This document shows, piece by piece, positions 47,811-56,347 of a stretch of 64,000 nt of DNA. The stretch is from positions 486,492 to 550,491 of the forward strand of contig SBHC01000010.1 in assembly GCA_006226375.1 (NCBI GenBank). The letters run 5' to 3'. Source of the DNA: Deltaproteobacteria bacterium. Its GTDB lineage: Bacteria > Myxococcota_C > UBA6777. The first letter of the stretch is position 1; each line of letters begins with the position of its first letter. The position numbers and the translations under genes were made by a program. The notes below the pieces were generated by a model. The model searched no databases. It saw nothing but the letters and a program-made list of their open reading frames with translations, and was not told the DNA's origin.

Positions 47811-48953
47811 CTAACTGGGCGTTGGTTCCAACACGGCACCTTCCTCGGAAAAGTAGGCCACCACAAAACGCGCCGGGTCCACCCCAGCGGGAGGAGACGA
47901 ATCCTCCGACAAAACGACCAAGGGAAAATCATCAAGCCAGGAGGGTTTTGCGAGCGCCTCTTGGGGAGAAAGTAGCGCCAGATGGAGGAGAATGTCTGCC
48001 AAACGTGAGGGATGATCCACAGGAGGAAACTGGTGCGTTGCAGTCGCCAGCCGTACAGGCTGCTCTCGCTGAACAAACGCAAGTAGCAACGACGCCGCCA
48101 TATCCACAGCGGGATCCAGCCGCTCCTCCGCGTGGTCAATGCCTTCGGGCATTTCTTGCCACACCATCATGTCCACTTGGGGCCGCTGGTCATCGGTAAA
48201 CTCGCGCACCTGAAATGTGCCCAACCGGGCCGTACTCGGCCAGTGCACCCAACGCAATTCATCGCCAGGCTGCATATCGCGCAGAGCAAAGAAGTCAATG
48301 CCTTGACCTCGCTGCATCGAAGCATCCCAACCTGTCTGCTTGAGTGCGTCCCCTGCCGGCAATGCAATCGGAGTGATCCGCGGGTAGGCAATCATTTCCC
48401 CAGGCACAGAAAGTATCCGGGTCTTTGTAAACAAAGCAAAAGGGAAGCGGGTGGAAACCCTTACTTCGTCAAGTTCGTATCGTCCCCGACGTGGCAAGGT
48501 AAGACGGTAAGCTGTCTGCTGGGAAGAACCTGGACTGATCTTAAGGAAGTAACATTTCTTGCCCTTGGGCAGATACTCGATGCGGTCCTCGATCTCTATC
48601 GAAAACGAGGGAAAGAACCGCTTCTTGTTGCGAACAGAGAGAGACACCAAGCAAGGCGTTCCTGCGAAGATCTCAGACGGGATGGTTCGCTCTACAGCAA
48701 GCTTGCTCAACGAGATGTTGCACAAGATGCCGCTGATCACAATCAAGCTGAGCATCATCCCCAACAGCAGGTAAAGCAAGTTGTTCCCTGTGTTGATGGC
48801 AGCCAAGCCCACACCGATGGTCATCCAGAAGAAGTACTTGCCTTCGCGGGTGAACTTGAGCCGAACAGGGACTCGCCACTTTCTGTTCTTTTTCTTCGCC
48901 TTGGGAGGATCTGCTTTGGTTTGGGCTGACGCTGTCAGGAGATTCTCTGCCAT
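47811..48953 (-). CDS. DUF58 domain-containing membrane protein
   Basis: A 380-residue protein with a basic N-terminus, two membrane helices (YFFWMTIGVGLAAINTG, LLYLLLGMMLSLIVISGIL) and a DUF58 domain carrying the hallmark LRDMQPGDELRWVHWPSTARLG. DUF58 proteins work with MoxR ATPases in envelope or stress functions. ATG 48953 has GGAG five bases upstream and is preferred to TTG 49028, which lies right after the upstream stop. It follows the MoxR gene closely. Confidence 0.92.
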   Translation of the reverse strand: MAENLLTASAQTKADPPKAKKKNRKWRVPVRLKFTREGKYFFWMTIGVGLAAINTGNNLLYLLLGMMLSLIVISGILCNISLSKLAVERTIPSEIFAGTPCLVSLSVRNKKRFFPSFSIEIEDRIEYLPKGKKCYFLKISPGSSQQTAYRLTLPRRGRYELDEVRVSTRFPFALFTKTRILSVPGEMIAYPRITPIALPAGDALKQTGWDASMQRGQGIDFFALRDMQPGDELRWVHWPSTARLGTFQVREFTDDQRPQVDMMVWQEMPEGIDHAEERLDPAVDMAASLLLAFVQREQPVRLATATHQFPPVDHPSRLADILLHLALLSPQEALAKPSWLDDFPLVVLSEDSSPPAGVDPARFVVAYFSEEGAVLEPTPS

Positions 48954-49031
48954 GGTGTCTCCAACCTCGAAGGAATCTTGGGAGAAACTCACAACGGGCG
49001 CTTCACACGCATCGCGAGTTGAGGCCAACCG

Positions 49032-50012
49032 CTACAGGGGAACGGCAATCCGCTCCATGATCTCCAAGATAACCTGTTCGGTATCCGTGGGTTTGTCTGA
49101 CGACCATCCGCCGCTCCCCACGCGCTGCTTGGGAGTCACACGGTGTGCCAGACACACAGGAGCCAGGGCTTTGATATCGTCAGGCAAGACATAGTCGCGT
49201 TCGTGAACCATCGCATACGCACGCACAGCACGGTGGAATTGGAGCGCTCCACGTGTGCTCACTCCTGTAGCAAGAAGCGATGAAACGCGAGTCTCCGCAA
49301 CAATGGAGAACAAGTAATCCTGGAGGCTCTCATCGAACTGGATCTCATCCACCTTGTGTTGCAGGGCAAGGAGAGTGTCTCGATCGATGCTGGCCTCCAT
49401 CGAATCAACAGGCTCATGACGAGTCCGGGTGCGAAGAATCTCTCGCTCGATCTCGGGAGGAGCGTATCCAATACGAATCCGCATCAAAAAGCGATCGTAT
49501 TGGGAGTCAGGAAGTGGGTATGTACCAAAGCTCTCGATCGGGTTTTGCGTGGCGAGCACAAGAAACGGATGCTCCAAGGGATACGTTTCTCGCTCCACCG
49601 TAATCTGTCTCTCGTTCATCGCTTCTAAAAGCGCGCTCTGGGTGCGAGGCGAGGTGCGGTTGATCTCGTCGGCCAGGATAACCTGGGAGAACAGCGGGCC
49701 AGGACGAAACTCGAACGACTCTGTCTTTTGGTTGTACACCGAGACCCCGATCAAGTCGGCGGGGAGCATATCTGCCGTAAACTGTATACGTCGGAACGAA
49801 CAGCCCAAAGAGATGGCGACGGCGTGGGCCAGTGTGGTCTTACCAACCCCAGGGACGTCCTCGATCAGCAAGTGCCCACCGGCAAACAAGGACGTTAACA
49901 CACGAGCAATGACTTCGTCTTTGCCGCGAATGATGGAAGCAATGTTGCCCTTCAAACCACGTATAGTCTGTCGCCACGACGACAAATCGATTGCACCCGA
50001 TGATACTGTCAA
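49032..50012 (-). CDS. MoxR-family AAA ATPase
   Basis: A 326-residue AAA+ chaperone-like ATPase with Walker A (EDVPGVGKTTLAHAVA), Walker B (ILADEINRTSPRTQSALLEAM), sensor 1 (VLATQNP) and the MoxR blocks RIQFTADMLPADLIG and FGTYPLPDSQYDRF. TTG 50012 is preferred over GTG 50030 because GAGAGGAG lies seven bases before it, within the longer frame. Paired with DUF58, it forms the usual minimal MoxR-DUF58 unit; no transglutaminase partner is here. Confidence 0.93.
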   Translation of the reverse strand: MTVSSGAIDLSSWRQTIRGLKGNIASIIRGKDEVIARVLTSLFAGGHLLIEDVPGVGKTTLAHAVAISLGCSFRRIQFTADMLPADLIGVSVYNQKTESFEFRPGPLFSQVILADEINRTSPRTQSALLEAMNERQITVERETYPLEHPFLVLATQNPIESFGTYPLPDSQYDRFLMRIRIGYAPPEIEREILRTRTRHEPVDSMEASIDRDTLLALQHKVDEIQFDESLQDYLFSIVAETRVSSLLATGVSTRGALQFHRAVRAYAMVHERDYVLPDDIKALAPVCLAHRVTPKQRVGSGGWSSDKPTDTEQVILEIMERIAVPL

Positions 50013-50132
50013 CGTTTCACTCCTCTCCACAACGGTAGATCATGGACGGCTATCTTCGTGTATCCGGTAGAGTCTGTCAATCGCACAGCGCAAAAGATTG
50101 AGCCAAGGGAAGTGAACGAGAAGGTAAACTCT

Positions 50133-50843
50133 TCAAAGATTCGGGAGGCGTCGGCGCAGACCTCGCTTCCATCGCGACAAGCGGTTCTCTGTCTGGGCTC
50201 GCCACCGTGAGGCCCAATGTTCGGGGTGCCAAGTCTTGCCCTTGACGTTCACTTGCTCCACACGACCCAAGAGACGATCCACTGAGACAGGAGCGTCTGC
50301 GGTCCGCCTCACATCACCTTGGGTGACAATCCAAGAGCAAGAGCCCCGAGAAGGATGACGCTCCACGACGCGATGTGCCACCCAATCCCGCTGTTCGTTG
50401 GCCCAGACAACCACCTGCCCCACCTCAATGGTAGAAGGAGAGATCGGAGCCACAGCAATCTCGGCGCCTTCGGGAATCATCGCTCCCATCGAAAACCCAC
50501 GCAAGGTCATACGAAGCCAAGGATGATGCCAGATTTCAGCCGAAGCGAGCCACGCTTCTTCCGAGAGAGCGCTTTGCCACAGAGCCTGCTTTTCAGAACG
50601 CGCCAACGAGGCGCTCTGTTCCTGCCCCGAGAAAGATTCCGGGCTACGCTCCCAAACACAGGCCACCCACTGGGAATGAGGCAGCACACACTGCCCTTCC
50701 CAGTTCGGAACATTGGACGCAAGAAGACAAGCGTCGTGCCAAACCTGAATCACGCGAAAGAAGCACCACTGTTGATGAAGAGACCAGAGGACCAGATCGC
50801 CTTCCTGCAAGGAAGAACAAGGTTTGGGGAGGAGAGTCGGCAC
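50133..50843 (-). CDS. S24/S26-family (signal-peptidase-like) peptidase
   Basis: About 236 residues from GTG 50843. Motifs of type I signal peptidases are recognisable: the Ser box RGFSMGAMIPEGAEIAV (Ser118; the usual SMxPxxxxGD reads SMGAMIPEGA), a Sec11/SipW-like His box WVAHRVVE (His157) and a Gly-Asp box TQGDVRRTADAPV. His in place of Lys suggests a Ser-His-type dyad. No transmembrane helix is visible, which is unlike normal leader peptidases but like peptidases found in RiPP clusters. The gene begins 19 bases after the precursor-like peptide stop, without a Shine-Dalgarno, suggesting coupling. Earlier frame codons overlap that peptide and are not used. Confidence 0.72.
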   Translation of the reverse strand: MPTLLPKPCSSLQEGDLVLWSLHQQWCFFRVIQVWHDACLLASNVPNWEGQCVLPHSQWVACVWERSPESFSGQEQSASLARSEKQALWQSALSEEAWLASAEIWHHPWLRMTLRGFSMGAMIPEGAEIAVAPISPSTIEVGQVVVWANEQRDWVAHRVVERHPSRGSCSWIVTQGDVRRTADAPVSVDRLLGRVEQVNVKGKTWHPEHWASRWRAQTENRLSRWKRGLRRRLPNL

Positions 50844-50862
50844 GAGGGGAGTGAGAGGGGGA

Positions 50863-51042
50863 TTAGCTGTCGCTAATTTCAGAGCAGAGAACAGGGAAGT
50901 CGTCGATGGTCTTGCCTGCGCCCAAAGCGGCCGACTCAAATAGCGACTCGGACACAATTTCTGGCTTGGTGTACACACGCTTCTCTGTTTTGGTGGCCGA
51001 CTCTACGTTCTTTTGGATGTGTTTGGGCTGTTGTTCTTTCAT
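50863..51042 (-). CDS. Putative RiPP precursor peptide (59 residues)
   Basis: The 59-residue peptide has a Lys/Gln-rich start, then KRVYTKPEIVSESLF, the Y-x-x-P-x-(I/V)-x-x-E-x-(L/V)-F pattern of leader-like segments in PqqD-associated clusters, then ESAALGAGKT and a short acidic tail DDFPVLCSEISDS with one Cys (53) and a terminal Ser. It has no signal peptide or enzyme motif. AAGGA lies ten bases before the ATG. It sits between a hairpin after the lipoprotein gene and the S26 peptidase. As precursor the tail from about residue 44 would be the core. This is inference from context and motif; the product is unknown. Confidence 0.7.
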   Translation of the reverse strand: MKEQQPKHIQKNVESATKTEKRVYTKPEIVSESLFESAALGAGKTIDDFPVLCSEISDS

Positions 51043-51064
51043 GATTTCTACGTTCCTTGTGTTG

Positions 51065-51094
51065 CCAACGGACAAGGTTGCTCTTGTCCGTTGG
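51065..51094. repeat. Perfect hairpin between lipoprotein and precursor genes
   Basis: Arms CCAACGGACAAG (51065-51076) and CTTGTCCGTTGG (51083-51094) are perfectly complementary, with a 6-base loop. On the minus strand it starts 28 bases after the lipoprotein stop and lies 23 bases before the precursor ATG. No U-tract follows, so it is more likely an mRNA-stability or processing element than a classical terminator. Confidence 0.85.
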
Positions 51095-51121
51095 AGGTCG
51101 TTGGGCGGTTTGTCTGTTGGT

Positions 51122-54100
51122 TTAGTATTGCAAGTAGACAATACCCAGGTTGCTTGTCTTGGTCGGCGGCGTTTCCACCATCAGGATATCGGGGAAGCCA
51201 TCACCAGTCAGGTCTCGACCACCTCTCAACCCATTCTGTCCCAAGCCAGCATCTGCCTTGCTGCCATACCAGATGACATCGGCTGCAGTTTGAGGCTTTC
51301 CACCTTTCAGCTGGTTGAGAGCCTTGCCGAAGAACAAGTACACAGCACCAGCCCGGGTGTTTGTGGTGTTGTTGGGATCCGTCGCAGCGCCTTCGCCAAT
51401 CACAAAGTCGGCAAAGCCATCACCGTTCACGTCGCCAGCTCCGCTAACTTTGTCCAAGAATGCTCCGCTTCCGTCCCAGGCAACAGCAGAGTTGGCCTCT
51501 GTGAGAGAGCTACCAGCCGTCAAGATTTTCCCAGAGAACAGTCGGGTACGACCAGCGGCAACACCTCCAATTTGTTCCGTGAGCGCTGAGATGAGGACAT
51601 CATTGGAGCCGTCCTTGTCGACATCTCCAACGATGGAGATGGCCGAACCAAAGGTGCTGCTTGCTTTTCCTTTGATGGAAAACTTGGTGGTGAAGTTGCT
51701 CAGGAAGAGCTTCTTCCCAGAGGTAGCTTTGATCGGACCCAAGAGCCCCAAGACAGAGCTATCTCCAGTGGAAGAGATAAACAGATCGGCGTTCTTGTCG
51801 CGATTGATATCACCGCTTGCGATGATCCCTCCAAACAGAGGATTGGCTCCAGCGACCACGTCGTTGACAATCTCCAGATCCGCATCGGCCAGGGTCAAAG
51901 CCAGCGCAGGTTGACCAGCAGCAGGATAGGAAGTTCGGCTGAAGTAGGCGTAGAGCTTTCCTTTGAATGTGCTTCCAGTCTCAGCAGCATTCAAAGAGCC
52001 AATCACGAGGTCAACCTTGTTGTCGCCGTTGAGGTCAGGGCGGCCCAATCGTCCTACGGATGTCATGTAGATACCGAAGAACAATCCAGATTGTCCTGTG
52101 ATCGTAACGCGAGCCAGCGAGTTGGCCGTTCCGTTTTTGATGGTTGTTCCTCGGGCGCCGCCAAAGAAGATCCAAACGCGCCCTTTCACGCTCTCTGCAA
52201 AGAAGGAGCGGACGGCAAAGTCAGAGAAGCCATCGCCGTTGATATCGCCGACGGGCTCAACCTGCTGGCAGAACGCATCGCTGGCGTTGGTTCCAGTGAT
52301 CGTGACGTCGGGTGTGGTGTTGAAGTAACCACCCTGCGAGACGTTACGGCCGTAGTAAATGAACGCAGCGCCCAGGCGAGCCTTGCCACCGCTGGCGTAC
52401 GCAGGAGCACAAACCACAACGTCTTGGAGACCGTCTTTGTCCAAGTCACCAACGCCCGTTACGCTGAAGCCATACGACGTTTTACCAGAGCCACTTTCCG
52501 ACGACTGTGTCGACTTGAAATCGATCGACACTTTGAACACGTTGGAGATGCTGGAGAGGTTTCCGCCTCCGTCTTTGGCGCGGACTGCGAAGATGTAGGT
52601 TTTGCCAACCGACAACTTGTCCACCAAAGCAGACACTTGCTCGCCTGCTTTTTTGTTGGAGGTGACGGTTTGCTTGCCTTCCGGCTTGGCCCACTCGCTT
52701 TCGGTGATTGCCGTCAGCTCGCTGCTCCAACGAATCTCATACTCCGAGGCTCCTGAACCTGTACCGTCTTGGGGAGCGGTCCAGGTCAGCGTCACAGACG
52801 CTTTGCGGTGATCCGTGACAGAACCTGCCAAGTCAGCGATTGCGCTGGGGGGTGTGCTGTCCAGGTTCACGGTGTAGGTGACTTGCTTGGTCTTTCCAGC
52901 CTGGTTGGTCACTTTCACGATGAGGGTGTTGGCACCTTCTTGAATCGTCAGCCCAGAGAAGGAGGCTTCGCGCAGATTGTTTTGTCCATCGGCCAGCTTC
53001 TGGGTTTGTGCGTTACCGTTGATGCTCAACTCAAGGTCTTGATCCTTCTCTGCATCCGTCTTGCAAGAGAGACCGTTCTGTACGCCGTTGGTTTGTGTGT
53101 CGGTGTCGTTGGTCGCGTTGATGCTTGCGGTGTTGGTTGTAGAATCAAACGCTGGACCGTTGGCCAGAGAGCACTCCAGAGAGGGCACACCGGCTTGCTC
53201 AACAGTGATACAGATGTTGACCTCTGTTGGTACCGAGCACTTGGGCTCGGTGACGGAGGCTTTCAGACAGTTTTTCCCTTCTTTCAGGGTAATTTGTCCC
53301 TTCGCAACGGCTCCGTTGGAAGTCAGCGCAGGTTGCGCGGTGCCATCAAGGTCGAGGGAGATGCTGGTTCCATCTGGAGCAGACGTTGTCAGCTGAATGG
53401 TAAGCTGCAGTCCCGGCGTGTTTTTGTCTTCGTCCCTGGAGAAGGGAATGATTTGGTTTTCGAGCAAGCCAACAAAAGTCAGAGTGTAGCCTTCTTGCGA
53501 GACATCAAAGGACTGAGCGCTGCTCTGCCCTTCGTTTCCGAGCTTGTCTTTGACCTTCGCAATGTAGGTTTTGGAGACAGCAGACTGCTCAGGAAGAGTG
53601 ACTGCAAAGGTAGCCTTCCCTCCGGAAACAACGGTGTCAGCGCCAACCTGAGTGTCACCTTCAAAGAGGGAAGCGGTGCTGCCATCTTCGGCGTCGGTGG
53701 TGACTTCCACGTTCACTTGGAAGCCTTGGGTTTGCGCATCAGCATCGTCTTTGGGACAAAGTTGCTGCCCTGCGGTCGGAGCCGAGATGCTCACAGTGGG
53801 ACCCTTGTCCGCTACGTTCACTTTGATGGAATCGGAGCAGGAGTTGCCGGCGGGGTCTGTGATGCTGGCTTCCAGAGTGTTGGAGCCCGATTGCAGGGTG
53901 GCCTGGAAGGTAGCTTTTCCACCAGCAGGGGTCGCCTTCAATGTCTGGGCTTGACCACCTTCGGGGGTAATCACCAGCGTGATTTCTTCCAGAGCCTGGG
54001 GATCCACCGAGACTTCAATGTCGGTTTGGAAGCCGGGGGTCTGTGGGTCTGCATCTTGTGCAGCGCCAAGAGTTCCGCCGTTGGTCGGTTTCGACACTTG

Positions 54101-54577
54101 GATCTGGTAGCACTTGGAATCAGCGGTGACCTGAATCGAGGTGGAGTTAAGGTTCTTCACCGAGTTGTCGTCAGCGGTCAACTCCAACACCGCTTGCACG
54201 TTGTTGGTTGTCTCTTCCAAAGTGACGCTATCAAACTTCACTTTGGTGGCACCCACATCCACTTTCTCCGTTGCAATTTTGTTGTTGACCAAAATCCAGG
54301 CCTTCAACTTGCCAGGCAGTTTGCCTGATTTGTCGGGCGTGATTTCAATCTCCACCGCGACCTGGATTCCCGGCGTGCTGGGATCCGCGTCGTTGCTTGC
54401 GTTGAGAACAGCTTTGTCGGCTGGACTCAAGATGGCCACTTTGTCTGGCAAGCCAGGACCATCCGGTGTAATGGGGTCGGTAGGACAACCCAACAACAAA
54501 ACGGGCAGGATCAACAGCAAAGCCATCGTTCCATGCAAAGAAGATATACGTCGAAACAAGAGCGTACCAGATTTCAT
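51122..54577 (-). CDS. Integrin-like FG-GAP lipoprotein with Ig-like repeats
   Basis: A 1151-residue lipoprotein (lipobox LLLGC, Cys31). The first half holds five Ig-like domains that each begin with a related motif (NASNDADPSTPGIQ, GAAQDADPQTPGFQ, CPKDDADAQTQGFQ, FSRDEDKNTPGLQ, NATNDTDTQTNGVQ), then a fibronectin III domain (about 605-700). The second half has seven FG-GAP blades with calcium-binding cores: GDLDKDGLQD, GDINGDGFSD, PDLNGDNKVD, GDINRDKNAD, GDVDKDGSND, GDVNGDGFAD, RDLTGDGFPD. It resembles an integrin-alpha propeller. ATG 54577 is used though GGAGG is 12 bases upstream. It lies between the radical SAM gene and the precursor, so it may carry, export or present the product, but it may also be unrelated. 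Confidence 0.87.
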   Translation of the reverse strand: MKSGTLLFRRISSLHGTMALLLILPVLLLGCPTDPITPDGPGLPDKVAILSPADKAVLNASNDADPSTPGIQVAVEIEITPDKSGKLPGKLKAWILVNNKIATEKVDVGATKVKFDSVTLEETTNNVQAVLELTADDNSVKNLNSTSIQVTADSKCYQIQVSKPTNGGTLGAAQDADPQTPGFQTDIEVSVDPQALEEITLVITPEGGQAQTLKATPAGGKATFQATLQSGSNTLEASITDPAGNSCSDSIKVNVADKGPTVSISAPTAGQQLCPKDDADAQTQGFQVNVEVTTDAEDGSTASLFEGDTQVGADTVVSGGKATFAVTLPEQSAVSKTYIAKVKDKLGNEGQSSAQSFDVSQEGYTLTFVGLLENQIIPFSRDEDKNTPGLQLTIQLTTSAPDGTSISLDLDGTAQPALTSNGAVAKGQITLKEGKNCLKASVTEPKCSVPTEVNICITVEQAGVPSLECSLANGPAFDSTTNTASINATNDTDTQTNGVQNGLSCKTDAEKDQDLELSINGNAQTQKLADGQNNLREASFSGLTIQEGANTLIVKVTNQAGKTKQVTYTVNLDSTPPSAIADLAGSVTDHRKASVTLTWTAPQDGTGSGASEYEIRWSSELTAITESEWAKPEGKQTVTSNKKAGEQVSALVDKLSVGKTYIFAVRAKDGGGNLSSISNVFKVSIDFKSTQSSESGSGKTSYGFSVTGVGDLDKDGLQDVVVCAPAYASGGKARLGAAFIYYGRNVSQGGYFNTTPDVTITGTNASDAFCQQVEPVGDINGDGFSDFAVRSFFAESVKGRVWIFFGGARGTTIKNGTANSLARVTITGQSGLFFGIYMTSVGRLGRPDLNGDNKVDLVIGSLNAAETGSTFKGKLYAYFSRTSYPAAGQPALALTLADADLEIVNDVVAGANPLFGGIIASGDINRDKNADLFISSTGDSSVLGLLGPIKATSGKKLFLSNFTTKFSIKGKASSTFGSAISIVGDVDKDGSNDVLISALTEQIGGVAAGRTRLFSGKILTAGSSLTEANSAVAWDGSGAFLDKVSGAGDVNGDGFADFVIGEGAATDPNNTTNTRAGAVYLFFGKALNQLKGGKPQTAADVIWYGSKADAGLGQNGLRGGRDLTGDGFPDILMVETPPTKTSNLGIVYLQY

Positions 54578-54838
54578 GAGGTCTACATTCCTCCGTTGGT
54601 CATTTCCCAATTCACCCGAACCTGTATCGGAAAGATGAGCATGTTGATGGGGATACCCCTATTAACGGCAAGACCGATCCCCCTCCACACCATGATAGGC
54701 AGGATTGTTTGGGCAGGCCAGTCCATCGGCTCATCTTGTAAACTATCTTAAGCACACTTGCGCCAGATGTCCTCTTTTTAATCGAATTGTCTTGCCTTTG
54801 ACAAGACCCCACGTGGTGGAAATTACACTGCAACACTT

Positions 54839-56065
54839 TCATGACGATGGACGCTCCTCTTGCTTGGAAGCAAATCGAGGAGGCTGGTTCATCATCTGTT
54901 CCCATGCGAGATTGGATTGTCCAGCGGAGCAGTCCTGACAGGCCGACTCCTCTGGAGCGCTCCCATCGGAAGAGCCTGACACCGTGCTAGTGTCAGAAAG
55001 TTGGGCACGGGGGACGGGCTGAATCGGTCGTTTCCCATGCAATTCTTCGTACACCTGCCGACGCGCTCTCGCCTTCATGCAAGTCATGACGCTGGGTTGG
55101 TCAGGAGCGCCTGTGTCCAAGAACGTAGTGCCAGGGCAAAACGAACAAAACGACCGATCCGGGCAGACACGACAAACAGGGTCGTTGTATCTCTTGACCT
55201 TACGAACTTGCTGGGAAGCATAATTGTTCCAGATGTCTTGCAACGATTCGTTGCGCACATGACCGATCGGTGAGGGCCACTCCAGGCAAGGGTACACTTC
55301 ACCGTCTGTTCCCACAGCGATGCGTGTCCGCCCAGCCCCACAACCTTTGTCTTTCGATGGATTGCCCGGCTTGATTTTCCCCAACCCCTCTGGATCGACG
55401 TCAGCCAGATGACGGAACACGTCCACCATGGTTTGCTCTTGCATCTGCATCGAAAGCGGCTCGCGTCGACCGTCGTGACAGATGGTAAGATCTGTACTGA
55501 GAACAAACGACGCGCCCCACTCCTCGGCCAGAGCCTGGGTGGGTAGAAGTTGACCGATGTTGGTGTTGGTTTGCAAGAACTTCACCTGCAAACGGATTCC
55601 AGCTTTTCTCAAGCATTCAGCGCCCGCCAGAGTTTTGGCGTGAGAGCCAGGAATCTGCGTGATCGCGTCGTGAATCGCCGGATCGGTGCCGTACAAGCTA
55701 ATGGAAGCACACTGCAATCCAGCGTCCACAAGCTTCTGTGTGCGCGTTGGGTTGCACGGCGTCGCGGTGGTAAACAACGTGACAACAAGGCCGCAGGACC
55801 GAGCGTGCGCAATCAACTCATACACATCGGGGCGCAGCATCGGTTCGCCGCCTGTCAACGTAACTGTAAGCACGCCGATGTCAGCCAACTGAGACAACGT
55901 ATCTTTGATTTCGTCCGTTGACAGTTCGGGTCGTGGGTTTTCCACCAAATAGCACATCTGGCAACGTAGATGACAGCGCTCGGTCAGCACCACAACGGCG
56001 GTCAGAGGCATGTGGTTGGCCAACGAGTGGAAAGCAATACGCTCGCGTAGACTTCTCTCCTTCAT
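54839..56065 (-). CDS. Radical SAM/SPASM peptide-modifying enzyme
   Basis: A 408-residue radical SAM protein. Cluster Cys31, Cys35 and Cys38 are in CHLRCQMC, with the GGEP SAM motif at 72-75. The SPASM domain has Cys242, Cys260, Cys298, Cys301, Cys307, Cys310 and Cys329, matching the seven-Cys rule for two auxiliary iron-sulfur clusters. Such enzymes modify ribosomal peptides by C-S, C-C or C-O bond formation. AGGAGG lies six bases before the ATG, which overlaps the PqqD stop by four bases. Its 65-residue C-terminal tail (SGSSDGSAPEESACQDCSAG) is unusual and disordered-looking. Substrate inferred to be the nearby 59-residue peptide. Confidence 0.92.
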   Translation of the reverse strand: MKERSLRERIAFHSLANHMPLTAVVVLTERCHLRCQMCYLVENPRPELSTDEIKDTLSQLADIGVLTVTLTGGEPMLRPDVYELIAHARSCGLVVTLFTTATPCNPTRTQKLVDAGLQCASISLYGTDPAIHDAITQIPGSHAKTLAGAECLRKAGIRLQVKFLQTNTNIGQLLPTQALAEEWGASFVLSTDLTICHDGRREPLSMQMQEQTMVDVFRHLADVDPEGLGKIKPGNPSKDKGCGAGRTRIAVGTDGEVYPCLEWPSPIGHVRNESLQDIWNNYASQQVRKVKRYNDPVCRVCPDRSFCSFCPGTTFLDTGAPDQPSVMTCMKARARRQVYEELHGKRPIQPVPRAQLSDTSTVSGSSDGSAPEESACQDCSAGQSNLAWEQMMNQPPRFASKQEERPSS

Positions 56066-56346
56066 GTTGAACCTCCTGTGTTTGTATCCTCTGCCTTAAC
56101 AAGGCCCAGTTGGGCCAAACGATTCAAAAAATTCTCAACATCGCCAAGGGCTTCCTCGTATGTGACTTCAAATTCTTCCGTCAGCGCCTGAGCCATCTGG
56201 TCAGGAGAGCGGCTCCCATCGACCAATGACCACAAGAATGTACCCACTTCATTCAATTCATGGACCAGAACTTTGTCAGGGTCGACGAGGACCACCTGGT
56301 TTCCAAAATCCCGTTGACGTACGGTGGGGTTGGGTTTCCAAATCAC
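56062..56346 (-). CDS. PqqD-like RiPP recognition element protein
   Basis: A 94-residue PqqD-family protein: VLVDPDKVLVHELNEVGTFLWSLVDGSRSPDQMAQAL, then EEFEV and a helix-rich end (DVENFLNRLAQLGLV). It binds leader peptides and presents them to modifying enzymes. The start GTG 56346 follows the stop of the HPr-kinase-like gene by one base, and its stop overlaps the radical SAM start, so the three genes are translationally coupled. Confidence 0.9.
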   Translation of the reverse strand: MIWKPNPTVRQRDFGNQVVLVDPDKVLVHELNEVGTFLWSLVDGSRSPDQMAQALTEEFEVTYEEALGDVENFLNRLAQLGLVKAEDTNTGGST

Positions 56347-56347
56347 G

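Noticed and set aside
52769-54328. 519-codon plus-strand frame opposite the FG-GAP lipoprotein
   Set aside because: The minus strand encodes clear Ig-like and FG-GAP domains; the opposite frame has no recognisable domain and is a shadow of the repeats.
54612-54905. 97-codon minus-strand frame between the radical SAM and lipoprotein genes, considered as another precursor
   Set aside because: It overlaps the 3' end of the radical SAM gene, has no leader motif or Shine-Dalgarno, and reads as random.
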